Positions 16,979-26,561 of a stretch of DNA of 64,000 bases are shown here, piece by piece. Positions within the stretch are counted from its first letter, which is position 1; every line of letters starts with the position of its first letter. This DNA is from Rhodococcus sp. RD6.2 (lineage in GTDB: Bacteria; Actinomycetota; Actinomycetes; Mycobacteriales; Mycobacteriaceae): the NCBI RefSeq assembly GCF_001040705.1, contig NZ_CVQP01000008.1, positions 180,209-244,208 of the forward strand, written 5' to 3'. The notes beneath the pieces are model-generated. The model saw only the letters and a list, made by a program, of their open reading frames with translations. It searched no databases and was not told the DNA's origin. A program made the translations under genes and the position numbers.

Positions 16979-18040
16979 TCAGTGTCGAAGCGTGGGGACC
17001 GAAGAGCGGCCGGCCTGGTCGAGAGCGCGGTGCAGCAACGTGGCGGTCATGTCGGCGACACCGTCGAATCCGTCGCCGACGGTCTCGCCCTTGGCGTGCC
17101 GGGCCGCGATGCCCTCCATGATCACCGCCATCTTGAAGTCGGCGAACACGACGTACCAGTCGATGTCCGGCAGGTCGACTCCCCTTGTGGCGGCGTACCG
17201 TTCGAGCATCTCGCTTCTGGTGGGAAACCCGTCCATCGCAGCGATTCCGCGGGTGATCGGGTTCGGCGCCTCACCCGGAACGTCCCAGAAGCCGAGCATG
17301 ATACCGACGTCGGCAAGGGTGTCGCCGAGGGTCGCCATCTCCCAGTCCAGGAGCGTCACGATCCGGCCACGATCCGTCCGGTCGACGAGCACGTTGTCGA
17401 GCTTGACGTCGCCGTGGACGATCCCGGGAAAACGACTGTCCGGCAGACTCTTCCGCAGTCGGGAGAGGAGAACGTCGACCTCGGGACGAGGAACGGTCCG
17501 TGACGCCTCCCACTGACGCTCCCACCGGCCCAACTGACGCTCGAGGTAGCCGTCGGCGCGACCGAACTCGGCCAGTCCGACCGCCGCCGGGTCGATGGCG
17601 TGCAGCGCGGCGAGTGTGTCCGCGAAGTCGAATCCCAGCCGGCGACGCTCGGGGGCCGTGAGCACCTCGGCCTGCTCGGGAGTTCCGACGGCGACGCCGT
17701 CAACCAGTTCCATCAGGTAGAACGGCGCACCCAGCACATCGATGTCCTCGCACAGGTGTACGGCTCGCGGCACAGGTACCGCAGTGCCACCGAGCGCCTG
17801 GATGACCGTGAACTCGCGCACCATGTCGTGCGCACTCGGCAGCACGTGACCATACGGAGGACGCCGCAGCACCCAGGACCGCGCGCCGTCGGCCAGACGG
17901 TACGTGGGATTCGAGCGGCCACCGCCGATCAGCGACGCCGTCAAGGCACCCACGAGACCACCGTCGATCACGCCACGGAGGTGGGCGTCGAGCGCGGGGA
18001 GGTCGAGAACGGGCTGCGTCTCGAGCGGGGATGTGGTCAC
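16979..18040 (-). CDS. APH-type phosphotransferase (ACAD10/11 kinase-domain homologue)
   Basis: 353 residues, first gene of the operon. Aminoglycoside-phosphotransferase fold: N-lobe GGRSNPTYRLADGARSW and WVLRRPPYGHVLPSAHDM, catalytic loop IVHGDVKLDNVLV and metal motif LLDWEMATLGDTLADVG. RRPP..H.LPSAHDMxRE and DWExATLGDxLAD are the form found in the kinase halves of ACAD10/11 proteins rather than in drug-resistance kinases. GTG start with GTATCTCCG upstream, a weak ribosome site. It probably phosphorylates a hydroxyacyl-CoA (inference). An operator-like palindrome lies 26 nt upstream. Confidence 0.88.
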   Translation of the reverse strand: MTTSPLETQPVLDLPALDAHLRGVIDGGLVGALTASLIGGGRSNPTYRLADGARSWVLRRPPYGHVLPSAHDMVREFTVIQALGGTAVPVPRAVHLCEDIDVLGAPFYLMELVDGVAVGTPEQAEVLTAPERRRLGFDFADTLAALHAIDPAAVGLAEFGRADGYLERQLGRWERQWEASRTVPRPEVDVLLSRLRKSLPDSRFPGIVHGDVKLDNVLVDRTDRGRIVTLLDWEMATLGDTLADVGIMLGFWDVPGEAPNPITRGIAAMDGFPTRSEMLERYAATRGVDLPDIDWYVVFADFKMAVIMEGIAARHAKGETVGDGFDGVADMTATLLHRALDQAGRSSVPTLRH

Positions 18041-18065
18041 CGGAGATACCCTTCGTCACTCGCAG

Positions 18066-18081
18066 CCAAACGATCGTTCGG
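18066..18081. promoter_or_regulatory. Candidate TetR operator upstream of kinase-ACAD operon
   Basis: CCAAAC-GATC-GTTCGG is a 16-bp dyad with one arm mismatch (A for G); its core AACGATCGTT is a perfect palindrome. A near-identical dyad, CCGAAC-GACT-GTTCGG, stands before the TetR gene at 18832. The shared pattern CCRAACGAYYGTTCGG fits one regulator controlling both. Confidence 0.7.
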
Positions 18082-18161
18082 CTGAGTTCATAGTGACTTA
18101 GCGCACGTTCAGTGTCAACAGTCAGGGATGATTTCCCGTCTACCTGGGCATACAAACAGGA

Positions 18162-18190
18162 GATCGGCGGTGCGTGATGCACCGCCGATC
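18162..18190 (-). terminator. Terminator of the TetR gene
   Basis: GATCGGCGGTGC-GTGAT-GCACCGCCGATC is a perfect 12-bp stem with a 5-nt loop, 38 nt past the TetR stop. It separates the regulator transcript from the kinase operon promoter. Confidence 0.8.
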
Positions 18191-18227
18191 AATCGTTCGC
18201 TCAAATCCCGGCTCCCCCGGGTGCGGG

Positions 18228-18818
18228 TCAGGCCGCGCCCTGCACCATCGCCAAGGCAAGATCCGCGTATCGCTGCGCGAGGTCCTCCGGGGTAAGCGGG
18301 CCGTCGGAACGCCACCACGTACACACCGACTGCCCCATGTTGATGATCGCCCGCGCCGCGTCCCGCGGTAGCGGCGTCGCGAATGCACCCTCCTCGACGC
18401 CTCGGTCGATGACGTCACGGAAGATGCTCTCCTGCTCGTCGCGCAGTGCGACCACGAGACGCCTGCCGTCGGGGTCGAGACTGCGAATCTCGCTGGCGCC
18501 GACCAGCGCATCGGACTGTCTCGTGGTGTGGAACATGATCCAGGCCCGCACCACCGCCTGCAGCTGGCCTGCCGGAGTACCGGAGGACCGCACGAGCGCT
18601 CCACGAGTCATGGCGATCGCATCGTGCAACGCGCGAACCATGATGTCCTGCAGGATCTCCTGCTTGCCCGCGAAATGGTGATAGATCGACGCGACGGTGA
18701 TGTCGGCACCACTGGCGATGTCACGCATCGACGTCCCGTGGTAGCCACGTTCGGTCATGTTCCGGACCGCCGAGTCCAGAATGACCTGCCGCCCGACCGT
18801 CCCCTTCGCAGCACACAT
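18228..18818 (-). CDS. TetR-family regulator of the kinase-ACAD operon
   Basis: 196 residues from the ATG at 18818. DNA-binding part: ILDSAVRNMTERGYHGTS, MRDIASGADITVASIYHHF and AGKQEILQDIM, very close to regulators of acyl-CoA degradation such as KstR2/FadR-type TetR proteins in general layout. The effector domain is unassigned. The gene lies in the same orientation as the catabolic operon, upstream of it and separated by a terminator. Matching dyads precede both its start and the operon, so it is probably a local autoregulated repressor released by an acyl-CoA. Much of its promoter must lie in the 3' end of rel. Confidence 0.88.
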   Translation of the reverse strand: MCAAKGTVGRQVILDSAVRNMTERGYHGTSMRDIASGADITVASIYHHFAGKQEILQDIMVRALHDAIAMTRGALVRSSGTPAGQLQAVVRAWIMFHTTRQSDALVGASEIRSLDPDGRRLVVALRDEQESIFRDVIDRGVEEGAFATPLPRDAARAIINMGQSVCTWWRSDGPLTPEDLAQRYADLALAMVQGAA

Positions 18819-18831
18819 GGCCCCGAGCGTA

Positions 18832-18847
18832 CCGAACGACTGTTCGG
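18832..18847. promoter_or_regulatory. Candidate TetR operator upstream of the tetR gene
   Basis: CCGAAC-GACT-GTTCGG is a perfect 6+4+6 dyad 13 nt upstream of the TetR start and just after the rel stop. The inner CGAAC-N4-GTTCG also equals the core of a mycobacterial-type LexA box, but the outer T/A of that box are C/G here, and the matching copy at 18066 argues for the TetR protein. Confidence 0.65.
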
Positions 18848-18853
18848 GATGGG

Positions 18854-21166
18854 TTAGGCAGCGCTCGTGGTGCGGTAGACGTCGTACACGCCCTCGACGT
18901 TGCGAACGACGTTGAGAACGTGGCCGAGATGCTTCGGGTCGCCCATCTCGAAGGTGAACCTGCTGATCGCGACCCGGTCTCCGGACGTGGTGACGGACGC
19001 AGACAGGATGTTCACCTTCTCGTCGGCGAGCGCCTTGGTCACGTCGGACAGCAGCCGGTGCCGGTCGAGTGCCTCGATCTGGATCGCCACCAGGAACACC
19101 GACGACGCGGACGGCGCCCACTGCACCTCGATGATCCGCTCCTCCTGCTCCCGCAACGACTTCGCGTTGGTGCAGTCGGTCCGGTGCACACTGACCGCGC
19201 CGCCACGCGTCACGAAGCCCATGATCTCGTCGCCCGGCACCGGTGTGCAGCACTTGGCGAGCTTCGCGACCGTGCCCTCGGCTCCGGGAACGAGCACACC
19301 CGCGTCGGTGCCGCGACGGGGACGCATCGGCATCGTCGACGGCGTCGACCGCTCGGCGAGCTCCTCCTCCACCGCGCCGACACCACCGAGCTGTGCAACC
19401 AGCCGCTGCACGACGTGCTGCGCCGAGACATTGTGCTCGCCGACCGCCGTGTACAGCGCCGACACGTCGGCGTAGTGGAGTTCGTGGGCGATCGCCGACA
19501 TCGACTCCGCGTTGAGCAGCCGCTGCAGCGGCAGACCCCCGCGCCGAACCTCCTTGGCGATGGCCTCCTTGCCCGCTTCGAGCGCCTCCTCGCGGCGTTC
19601 CTTCGCGAACCACTGGCGGATCTTCGCCTTGGCCCGCGGCGAGACGACGAACGTCTGCCAGTCACGACTCGGACCTGCATTGACTGCCTTGGAGGTGAAC
19701 ACCTCCACGACCTCGCCGTTCTCGAGTTTGCGTTCCAGCGCGACGAGCCTGCCGTTGACGCGGGCACCGATGCACCTGTGGCCGACCTCGGTGTGCACCG
19801 CGTACGCGAAGTCCACCGGCGTCGATCCCGCCGGCAGGGTGATCACGTCGCCCTTCGGGGTGAAGACGAAGATCTCCTTGACCGCGAGGTCGTACCGCAG
19901 CGACTCGAGGAACTCCCCCGGGTCCGCGGCCTCCCGCTGCCAGTCGAGCAGCTGACGCATCCACGCCATGTCGTCGACCTCGGCGGTGTCGGACCCGTGC
20001 TTGCCCTTGGTCTCCTTGTACCGCCAGTGCGCGGCGATACCGAACTCTGCGGTGCGGTGCATGTCGCGGGTGCGGATCTGCACCTCAAGCGGCTTGCCCT
20101 CGGGGCCGATCACCGTGGTGTGCAACGACTGGTAGACGCCGTATCGCGGCTGCGCGATGTAGTCCTTGAACCGGCCCGCCATCGGCTGCCACAGCGAGTG
20201 CACGACACCGACGGCCGCGTAACAGTCGCGGATCTCGTCGCACAGGATGCGCACACCGACCAGGTCGTGGATGTCGTCGAAGTCGCGCCCCTTGACGATC
20301 ATCTTCTGATAGATCGACCAGTAGTGCTTCGGCCTGCCCTCCACCGTGGCGCTGATCCGCGACGCCGTCAGGGTCGCGTTGATCTCGGCCCGCACCTTGG
20401 CAAGGTACGTGTCGCGTGACGGCGCCCGGTCCGCGACCAGGCGCACGATCTCCTCGTACTTCTTCGGATGCAGGATCGCGAAGGCAAGGTCCTCGAGTTC
20501 CCACTTGACCGTCGCCATGCCGAGCCGATGAGCAAGCGGCGCAATCACTTCCAGCGTCTCACGGGCCTTGCGCGCCTGCTTCTCCGGCGGCAGGAACCGC
20601 ATCGTGCGCATGTTGTGCAGGCGGTCCGCGACCTTGATGACGAGCACGCGCGGGTCACGGGCCATCGCGATGATCATCTTGCGGATGGTCTCGGCCTCGG
20701 CCGCGTGACCGAGCACCACCTTGTCGAGCTTCGTCACGCCGTCGACGAGATGCGCAACCTCCTCACCGAACTCGTCGGTGAGCTGCTCGAGCGAATACCC
20801 GGTGTCCTCGACCGTGTCGTGGAGCAACGCCGCGATCAGGGTGGTCGTGTCCATGCCGAGCTCGGCGAGAATCGTCGCCACCGCGAGCGGATGGGTGATG
20901 TACGGGTCGCCGGACTTGCGCTTCTGGTCCGCGTGCCGTTCCTCGGCGACGTCGTAGGCGCGCTGCAAGATCGCCAGATTCGCCTTCGGGTAGAGCTCCC
21001 GGTGGATCGCGACGAGCGGCTCGAGAACCGGACGGATCGCCGCGTTGCGCTGAGCGGTGATGCGGCGCGCCAAACGCGCCCGCACCCGACGCGACGCGGA
21101 CGTCGGCACCGCCGCATCGTTCGGCGTCGCTCCGCCGGACCCGGACCTGTCGAGGTTCTGCGTCAT
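18854..21166 (-). CDS. rel: Bifunctional (p)ppGpp synthetase/hydrolase
   Basis: 770 residues, the normal length for long RelA/SpoT proteins. The ATG at 21166 is chosen because GGGAGGTGA lies 6-7 nt upstream; a GTG at 21175 is in frame. N-terminal HD hydrolase domain shows [11 protein letters not shown]; synthetase domain shows [15 protein letters not shown] and [20 protein letters not shown] domain shows [18 protein letters not shown]; a Cys-containing zinc-finger-like segment [16 protein letters not shown] and a C-terminal ACT domain follow. Both catalytic halves look intact. Makes and degrades the stringent-response alarmone. Neighbour apt follows the mycobacterial order Rv2583c-Rv2584c. 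Confidence 0.96.
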   Translation of the reverse strand: MTQNLDRSGSGGATPNDAAVPTSASRRVRARLARRITAQRNAAIRPVLEPLVAIHRELYPKANLAILQRAYDVAEERHADQKRKSGDPYITHPLAVATILAELGMDTTTLIAALLHDTVEDTGYSLEQLTDEFGEEVAHLVDGVTKLDKVVLGHAAEAETIRKMIIAMARDPRVLVIKVADRLHNMRTMRFLPPEKQARKARETLEVIAPLAHRLGMATVKWELEDLAFAILHPKKYEEIVRLVADRAPSRDTYLAKVRAEINATLTASRISATVEGRPKHYWSIYQKMIVKGRDFDDIHDLVGVRILCDEIRDCYAAVGVVHSLWQPMAGRFKDYIAQPRYGVYQSLHTTVIGPEGKPLEVQIRTRDMHRTAEFGIAAHWRYKETKGKHGSDTAEVDDMAWMRQLLDWQREAADPGEFLESLRYDLAVKEIFVFTPKGDVITLPAGSTPVDFAYAVHTEVGHRCIGARVNGRLVALERKLENGEVVEVFTSKAVNAGPSRDWQTFVVSPRAKAKIRQWFAKERREEALEAGKEAIAKEVRRGGLPLQRLLNAESMSAIAHELHYADVSALYTAVGEHNVSAQHVVQRLVAQLGGVGAVEEELAERSTPSTMPMRPRRGTDAGVLVPGAEGTVAKLAKCCTPVPGDEIMGFVTRGGAVSVHRTDCTNAKSLREQEERIIEVQWAPSASSVFLVAIQIEALDRHRLLSDVTKALADEKVNILSASVTTSGDRVAISRFTFEMGDPKHLGHVLNVVRNVEGVYDVYRTTSAA

Positions 21167-21244
21167 ATCCGTCACCTCCCACCGAGTCGTGGCCTCAGGG
21201 TTCCACCTTCAGGCTCGAACGAGTACCCGCAACAACCTTAGTCC

Positions 21245-21802
21245 TCAGATCGTGAGCAGCGACGTCAGCGGCCGGTCCGGCAGCCTGCCGCGTCCACCGA
21301 GGGCCTCCAGTTCGAGGACCACCGCGACCGAGACGACCTCGGCACCCGCCGCTTCCAGCAGTTCCACGGCCGCGCCGAGTGTGCCGCCCGTGGCGAGCAC
21401 GTCGTCGATGACCAGCACGCGACGACCGGTCAGGTCGATCCCGTCGGCGGGAATCTCCAGTGTGGCGCTGCCGTACTCGAGCGAGTAGGAACACGAATGG
21501 ACCGGCGGCGGCAGCTTGCCTGCCTTGCGCACCGCGAGCACGCCGGCTCCCATCGCCCGCGCCGCGCCCGCGCCGAGCAGGAACCCGCGGGCGTCGATAC
21601 CGGCGACGAGGTCGGCATGCCTGCCGACCGCGACCAGTGCATCCACGACGTCACGGAACGCATCCGCATCCGCGAAGACGGGCGTCAGGTCGGCGAACCG
21701 GACGCCCGTCTGAGGGAAGTCGTCGGCCCATCGGATCAGGCGTGCGACATCCTCGGATGCCAGGGAAACGGCGCCGGCTGCGCCGGGAAGATCGGTGCTC
21801 AC
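21245..21802 (-). CDS. apt: Adenine phosphoribosyltransferase
   Basis: 185 residues from the GTG at 21802, which overlaps the upstream stop (GTGA). The PRPP loop VLVIDDVLATGGTL and the N-terminal DFPQTGVRFADLTPVFAD are diagnostic; GIDARGFLLGAGAA is the adenine-site segment. It salvages adenine to AMP. Coupled to the lipoprotein gene upstream and next to rel, as in mycobacteria. The conserved lysine/tyrosine stretch VRKAGKLPPPVHSCSYSLEYGS (given here only to mark the flexible loop) lies about residues 84-104. Confidence 0.95.
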   Translation of the reverse strand: MSTDLPGAAGAVSLASEDVARLIRWADDFPQTGVRFADLTPVFADADAFRDVVDALVAVGRHADLVAGIDARGFLLGAGAARAMGAGVLAVRKAGKLPPPVHSCSYSLEYGSATLEIPADGIDLTGRRVLVIDDVLATGGTLGAAVELLEAAGAEVVSVAVVLELEALGGRGRLPDRPLTSLLTI

Positions 21803-23511
21803 CTGAGAAGTATCCACCGATCCATGTTCCAGCCAGAACCGGCGATCGTGGAATTCGGCACCGCCGCGTGCATACCGTGCGCGATCGAGATGCTGCGCGG
21901 GGCCGCGAACAGTGGAATCGTCGGCATCTCGGACCACAGGATGTTCTCGGCCTCCGTGGTGAGATTGAGGCGACTCCCGTCCGAGGTGTCGACCGCGAGT
22001 TGGTCGGCGATCTCGGTGACGCGCCCGTTGACGAAGCCTCCCAGGTTCGTGCCATTTCCGGTCGCGAGCGAATACGCCGGGGTCACGAGCGAATCGACGC
22101 CTGCGGCACCCTGCGCCCCTGCCGTGCCTGCGAGGACCGCGTCGAGCGCGCCCGAACCCAGCGCCCCCGGCGTCCAGTCCGGTGAGCCGGCGTCCTCCAC
22201 GGTGATGTCCGCCGGAGCACACGCCTCCGCGATCGCGGCGACGATGTCGGCCCGACGCCGGTCCGGGGCGAGATAACCGATGCGAACGGTGACGTCACCC
22301 TGACCGGACGCATCCATCGACCGTCGCGCCGCGTCGACGTCGGGCTCGCGGTAGCGGCCGTCGGCGACACCCGCGGCGGTCGGGTAGATCAGCATGTCCT
22401 GCTGGGCGAGCCGGGAATCGAGGACCCCCGAACCCAACCCAGACGACTTGTCGAAGCCCGGATGCCCGTACTCGTCGAACAGTCGCTGACGAGGAACGCA
22501 GGACGCGAAGGCGCGGCGGGCATCGGCGGACGCGAAGACACCTGTCGTCGCCAGCACGAGCTGCTCGCTGCTGCGGCCGGGCGCCGTGGTCGTGTCGTAG
22601 CCGTCACCCGGCGACAATCCCTCGATCTCCCCCGGCGCCGTGTCGATGACATCGAGATCACTCGACTCGAGGTGCGACGGCAGATCGGAGTTCTTGGGCC
22701 ACACCACGATCCGCTCCGTACCCGGCGAATTGCCCCACCAGCGTTCGTTCGCGACGAGCACCACCTCGCCGTTCTCGCCGACCGAATCGAGCCGGTACGG
22801 ACCGGACGACGGGAACAACGCCGGATCCGCCTGTCCCGGGACGAGATTCCACCCGTTGTTCCAGAACTCGGCGAGCCTTCCGATCGCGTCCGGGTCACCC
22901 GAGGACACCGCGCCCACGACGTCCGGAACGTTCGCGACCCGACCCGCGACATGCGACGGCATCAACGCTGTCGCCCCGAACAGGGCAGGCCACTCGGCAT
23001 ACGCCCGGCCCGGTTTGAACACCACGGTCGCATCTTTCGACCCGGGCTGGCAGTCGACACGATCGATGTCCGTGTACCCGGCCCGACTCGCGGACCGGAA
23101 CTGCCCGAACCTGCCGCTGCTCGCCGCCCACGCCAGCACGAGGTCGTCGCACGTGACCGGGACACCGTCCGAGTAGACGGCGTCCGGGTTGAGCCGGTAG
23201 CCGACGGTCAGTGTGTCGCCGGGAACGGTGGTCGCCGTCCCCATGTCACCATCCGACAGCGCGGTGCCCTCCGGCCCGATGTAGCTCAGTCCCGGCAGCA
23301 CCCGGACGAACGCCTGCCTCGCGCCACTCGCCGCACCGTCGACGGTGTTGGCGTTGTAGGTGGTGACGACGTTGTCGATCGCGTACCCGATCGACGGAAC
23401 CTGGTCCTCCGGGGAGGAACAGGCCGCGCCGGTCGCGATCAGTGCGAAGGTGGCGGCCACCGCCGAGGCGCGCCTGCCGCGGGAGTGGCCGAAACCCCAC
23501 CAGGTCACCAT
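21799..23511 (-). CDS. ABC transporter substrate-binding lipoprotein, peptide/SBP family 5
   Basis: 570 residues, homologous in position to Rv2585c. Starts MVTWWGFGHSRGRR, then a signal segment ASAVAATFALIATGAACSS whose Cys (about residue 31) would be lipidated. The mature part has the family 5 opening IGYAIDNVVTTYNANTV and the segment YRLNPDAVYSDGVPVTCDDLVLAW. No permease or ATPase genes are near, so it either uses a system elsewhere or has a different role. It sits 3 nt after secF and is coupled to apt. Confidence 0.88.
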   Translation of the reverse strand: MVTWWGFGHSRGRRASAVAATFALIATGAACSSPEDQVPSIGYAIDNVVTTYNANTVDGAASGARQAFVRVLPGLSYIGPEGTALSDGDMGTATTVPGDTLTVGYRLNPDAVYSDGVPVTCDDLVLAWAASSGRFGQFRSASRAGYTDIDRVDCQPGSKDATVVFKPGRAYAEWPALFGATALMPSHVAGRVANVPDVVGAVSSGDPDAIGRLAEFWNNGWNLVPGQADPALFPSSGPYRLDSVGENGEVVLVANERWWGNSPGTERIVVWPKNSDLPSHLESSDLDVIDTAPGEIEGLSPGDGYDTTTAPGRSSEQLVLATTGVFASADARRAFASCVPRQRLFDEYGHPGFDKSSGLGSGVLDSRLAQQDMLIYPTAAGVADGRYREPDVDAARRSMDASGQGDVTVRIGYLAPDRRRADIVAAIAEACAPADITVEDAGSPDWTPGALGSGALDAVLAGTAGAQGAAGVDSLVTPAYSLATGNGTNLGGFVNGRVTEIADQLAVDTSDGSRLNLTTEAENILWSEMPTIPLFAAPRSISIAHGMHAAVPNSTIAGSGWNMDRWILLR

Positions 23512-23514
23512 GCT

Positions 23515-24741
23515 CTACTGCCTCTTCTTGTTGCGCTTTCCGGTCGGCCGGGCACCCGGTTTGGGCGCCTCGGCGGTGTGACGCAACACGGGCGCCGACC
23601 CACCCGAGCCTGCCAGTGCGACCCCGGAAACCGAATTCGACCCGCCGGACCGTGCAGCACGCTCGGCGCGGCGCGCCGCGACCTTGCGGGTGTGCGCCGC
23701 GACCGGACCCCACCGCTCCTTGATCGACACGAGCATCGGCGTCGCGAAGAAGATCGACGAGAACGCGCCGACGATGATACCGACGAGCTGAACGACCGCG
23801 AGGTCCTTCAGAGTGCCGACACCGAGCAGGCCGACGGCGACGACGAGCAGGCCGATGACCGGCAACACGCTGATCAGCGTGGTGTTGATCGACCGCATCA
23901 GCGTCTGGTTCACCGCGAGGTTCGCCTGCTCCGCGTACGTCCGCCTCGTCGTGTGCAGCACGCCTCGGGTGTTCTCCTCGACCTTGTCGAACACGACGAC
24001 GGTGTCGTACAGCGAGAAACCGAGAATCGTCAGGAAGCCGATCACCGTGGCGGGCGTGACCTCGAGGCCGACCAGCGAGTACGCGCCCGCGGTCACGACC
24101 ATGTCGAAGAACAGGGCGATGATCGCGGCGATCGCCATGTCCCGCTCGAAGCGGACTCCGATGTAGATGCTGACGATCACAAGGAACACCACGAGGGCGA
24201 TCAACGCCTTCTTGGTGATCTGGCTTCCCCACGTCTCACTGACGTCCGCGATGCTGATCGCATTCTTGCTCGGCTGGCCGTTCTGATCCTCCGGCTGGAA
24301 GGCGTCGAACAGTGCGTTCTGGAGTTCCACAGTCTGGCGGGCGTCGAGCGCCACCGACCGGATCTGGATGGTCGAGCTGTCACCGGTGCCGACCGTCTGC
24401 ACCGACACGGGGTCCTCGCCGAGGGTGTCGGCGTACACCTCCTCGACCTGTTCCGTGGTGGCGCCCGATGCCGCCGGGAACTGGATGCGCGAGCCACCCT
24501 CGAAGTCGATGCCGAGCGAGAATCCTCGGAAGACCATGCTGGCGAGCGAGATCAGAACCAGCGCAGCGACGATCCCGTAGTACATCCGGCGCTTGCCCAC
24601 GACGTCGAAGGCGCCGGTGCCGGTGTAGAGGCGCGAGAACAGCCCGTGCTTGGGCAGCGACGTCTGGTCGACGGTGTCGTCGGCCAGATTCGCGGTGGCC
24701 GTGTCGGTTCCCGATCCGGTGGGTCCCTGGGGGTTCGTCAT
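23515..24741 (-). CDS. secF: Protein translocase subunit SecF
   Basis: 408 residues. Six membrane helices with a large extracytoplasmic loop: GFSLGIDFEGGSRIQFP before the loop and ISIADVSETWGSQITKKALIAL after it. The cytoplasmic-side motif SLYDTVVVFDKVEENTR (VVFD-R-EN) is diagnostic of SecF. The C-terminal tail (about 330-408) is extended and basic, ending GKRNKKRQ. It works with SecD in proton-driven completion of secretion. Starts 3 nt after the secD stop. Confidence 0.96.
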   Translation of the reverse strand: MTNPQGPTGSGTDTATANLADDTVDQTSLPKHGLFSRLYTGTGAFDVVGKRRMYYGIVAALVLISLASMVFRGFSLGIDFEGGSRIQFPAASGATTEQVEEVYADTLGEDPVSVQTVGTGDSSTIQIRSVALDARQTVELQNALFDAFQPEDQNGQPSKNAISIADVSETWGSQITKKALIALVVFLVIVSIYIGVRFERDMAIAAIIALFFDMVVTAGAYSLVGLEVTPATVIGFLTILGFSLYDTVVVFDKVEENTRGVLHTTRRTYAEQANLAVNQTLMRSINTTLISVLPVIGLLVVAVGLLGVGTLKDLAVVQLVGIIVGAFSSIFFATPMLVSIKERWGPVAAHTRKVAARRAERAARSGGSNSVSGVALAGSGGSAPVLRHTAEAPKPGARPTGKRNKKRQ

Positions 24742-24743
24742 GA

Positions 24744-26441
24744 TCAGGACTCCTTCGCCTGCGCCGCAGCGGCCGCAGTCTTGCGTTCACGTGCCACCTC
24801 GGTCACCGCACCGAGGCCGTTGACACTCGGCTTCGACCAGAAGGCCGACTTGGACGCGAGATGGACCAGCGGGTGCGTCACGAGGAACACGACGATCACG
24901 TCGAGGATCGTGGTCAAACCGAGGGTGAACGCGAACCCGCGCACCTGACCGACCGCGAGGACATACAGGACGGCAGCGGCGATGAAGCTCACGGCGTTGC
25001 CGGACAGGATGGTCCGCCGCGCCCGCGCCCAACCACGGGGAACCGCGGAGCGGAAGCTACGTCCCTCCCGCATCTCGTCCTTGATGCGTTCGAAGTAGAC
25101 GACGAACGAGTCCGCGGTCATGCCGATACCGATGATCAGACCGGCGATACCCGCGAGGTCGAGGGTGAACCCGATGTAGCGGCCCAGCAGAACCATGATC
25201 GCGTAGACCAACAGACCCGACAGGATCAGCGACAGGGCCGTGAGGACGCCGAGCATCCGGTAGTAGATCAAGCAGTACAGCAACACCAGCACGAGACCGA
25301 TCGCGCCCGCGATCAGGCCGGCCTCCAGCGACGCGAGACCGAGGGTCGCGGACACCGTTTCCGCCTCCGACGCCTCGAACGAGAGCGGCAGCGAGCCGTA
25401 CTTGAGGGTGTTGGCCAGCTCCTTCGCGGTCGTGGCCGTGAAGTTGCCGGTGATCGAGGTCGCGCTGCCCGCAGGCGTCGCACCCTGGATGACCGGGGCG
25501 CTGACGACCTTCGAGTCGAGGGTGAACGCGGCCTGCTTGCCGATGTTCGCCGCCGTGAACTGCGCCCAGGTGCTGCTCGCATCCGACTTGAAGGTCAGGG
25601 ACACCTCATGACGTGCCTGCTGCGAGTTGAAGGCCGACGAGGCATCGGAGATGTCCTGGCCGTCGATGATGCTCGGCCCGAGCAGGTACACGGTCGTGCC
25701 GTCCGTCGAGCACGCCACGAGAGGGAGCGTCGGGTCGTCGTTGCCCTGCAGCGGATCGGAGGCGTTGCAGTCGAGCGTGGCCATCGCCTGCTGCTGCACG
25801 GCCGGATCGGTGCTCTGGCGGGTCGCCTTGGCCTCGGCGATCTCCGCGGCCGCCTCGTCGGTCTGATCGGTTGCCTCGGGGGCAGGCGCCTCGGTCGCGG
25901 GAGCCTCGGCGGTCGGTTCCTGTGCCTGTGCCGGGAACGGACGGTTCTGCGGCGCGGGGGCCTCCGTCGCCTCCGGAGCAGCCGGGGTCTCGGTGGCCGC
26001 GGGCGCCGCCGGCGCCGTGGTCCCCTCCGGAGTCGTCGCAGGCGCGGGCTGCGCGCCTCCGGCTGCCTGCGATCCGAGCACCGGCCGGATGTACAGACGC
26101 GCCGTCTGACCCAGGGTGCGGGCCTGCGCACTGTCGTCACCGGGAACGGTGATCACCAGGTTGTCGCCGTCGATGACGACCTCGGAGCCGGACACGCCGA
26201 GACCGTTCACACGCGTCTCGATGATCTCCTGCGCACGGCGCAGGCTGTCCTGGCTGGGAGTGCTGCCGTCCGGCGTCCGCGCCGTCAGGGTGACACGCGT
26301 GCCGCCCTGCAGGTCGATGCCGAGCTTCGGGGTCGGTGATTTGTCCCCGGTGAAGAAGACGAGCGCGTACAGCGCGGCGACGATCAGCCCGAAGATCACG
26401 AGCGAACGCGCAGGCCGGACGGCTCCGCTGGGTGATGCCAC
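24744..26441 (-). CDS. secD: Protein translocase subunit SecD
   Basis: 565 residues, GTG start with AGGAGA about 10 nt upstream. Helix 1 is followed by [16 protein letters not shown], the P1 start; C-terminal helices include [17 protein letters not shown], the SecD counterpart of the SecF motif. Residues about 130-215 are an Ala/Pro/Glu/Thr-rich insert ([18 protein letters not shown] and similar) breaking the first periplasmic domain; this region is longer than in E. coli-type proteins and is likely disordered. Operon order yajC, secD, secF is standard. Confidence 0.96.
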   Translation of the reverse strand: MASPSGAVRPARSLVIFGLIVAALYALVFFTGDKSPTPKLGIDLQGGTRVTLTARTPDGSTPSQDSLRRAQEIIETRVNGLGVSGSEVVIDGDNLVITVPGDDSAQARTLGQTARLYIRPVLGSQAAGGAQPAPATTPEGTTAPAAPAATETPAAPEATEAPAPQNRPFPAQAQEPTAEAPATEAPAPEATDQTDEAAAEIAEAKATRQSTDPAVQQQAMATLDCNASDPLQGNDDPTLPLVACSTDGTTVYLLGPSIIDGQDISDASSAFNSQQARHEVSLTFKSDASSTWAQFTAANIGKQAAFTLDSKVVSAPVIQGATPAGSATSITGNFTATTAKELANTLKYGSLPLSFEASEAETVSATLGLASLEAGLIAGAIGLVLVLLYCLIYYRMLGVLTALSLILSGLLVYAIMVLLGRYIGFTLDLAGIAGLIIGIGMTADSFVVYFERIKDEMREGRSFRSAVPRGWARARRTILSGNAVSFIAAAVLYVLAVGQVRGFAFTLGLTTILDVIVVFLVTHPLVHLASKSAFWSKPSVNGLGAVTEVARERKTAAAAAQAKES

Positions 26442-26517
26442 GATCCGTTGTTCTCCTAGTTGCTCGGTACCGCCACGGAAGCCGCAGTGGAGTGCGGACC
26501 GTCGGCCCTACACACGA

Positions 26518-26549
26518 CCGCTGCCGAGTGTGTGATCACTCGGCAGCGG
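26518..26549 (-). terminator. Hairpin between yajC and secD
   Basis: CCGCTGCCGAGTG pairs perfectly with CACTCGGCAGCGG across the 6-nt loop TGTGAT. There is no T-run. It lies in the 120-nt gap between yajC and secD on their transcribed strand, so it may attenuate read-through or mark a processing site rather than fully terminate. Confidence 0.6.
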
Positions 26550-26561
26550 GATGCGATCGGT

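Noticed and set aside
18832-18847. Reading the dyad before tetR as a LexA box
   Set aside because: The core CGAAC-N4-GTTCG fits, but the outer bases are C and G instead of T and A, and a matching dyad precedes the operon next to this regulator. I keep LexA only as an alternative.
18920-20419. 499-codon plus-strand frame antisense to rel
   Set aside because: Composition is typical of antisense frames and rel is complete with all domains on the other strand.
22462-24948. 828-codon plus-strand frame crossing the lipoprotein and secF genes
   Set aside because: It spans two well-supported minus-strand genes and shows no motif.
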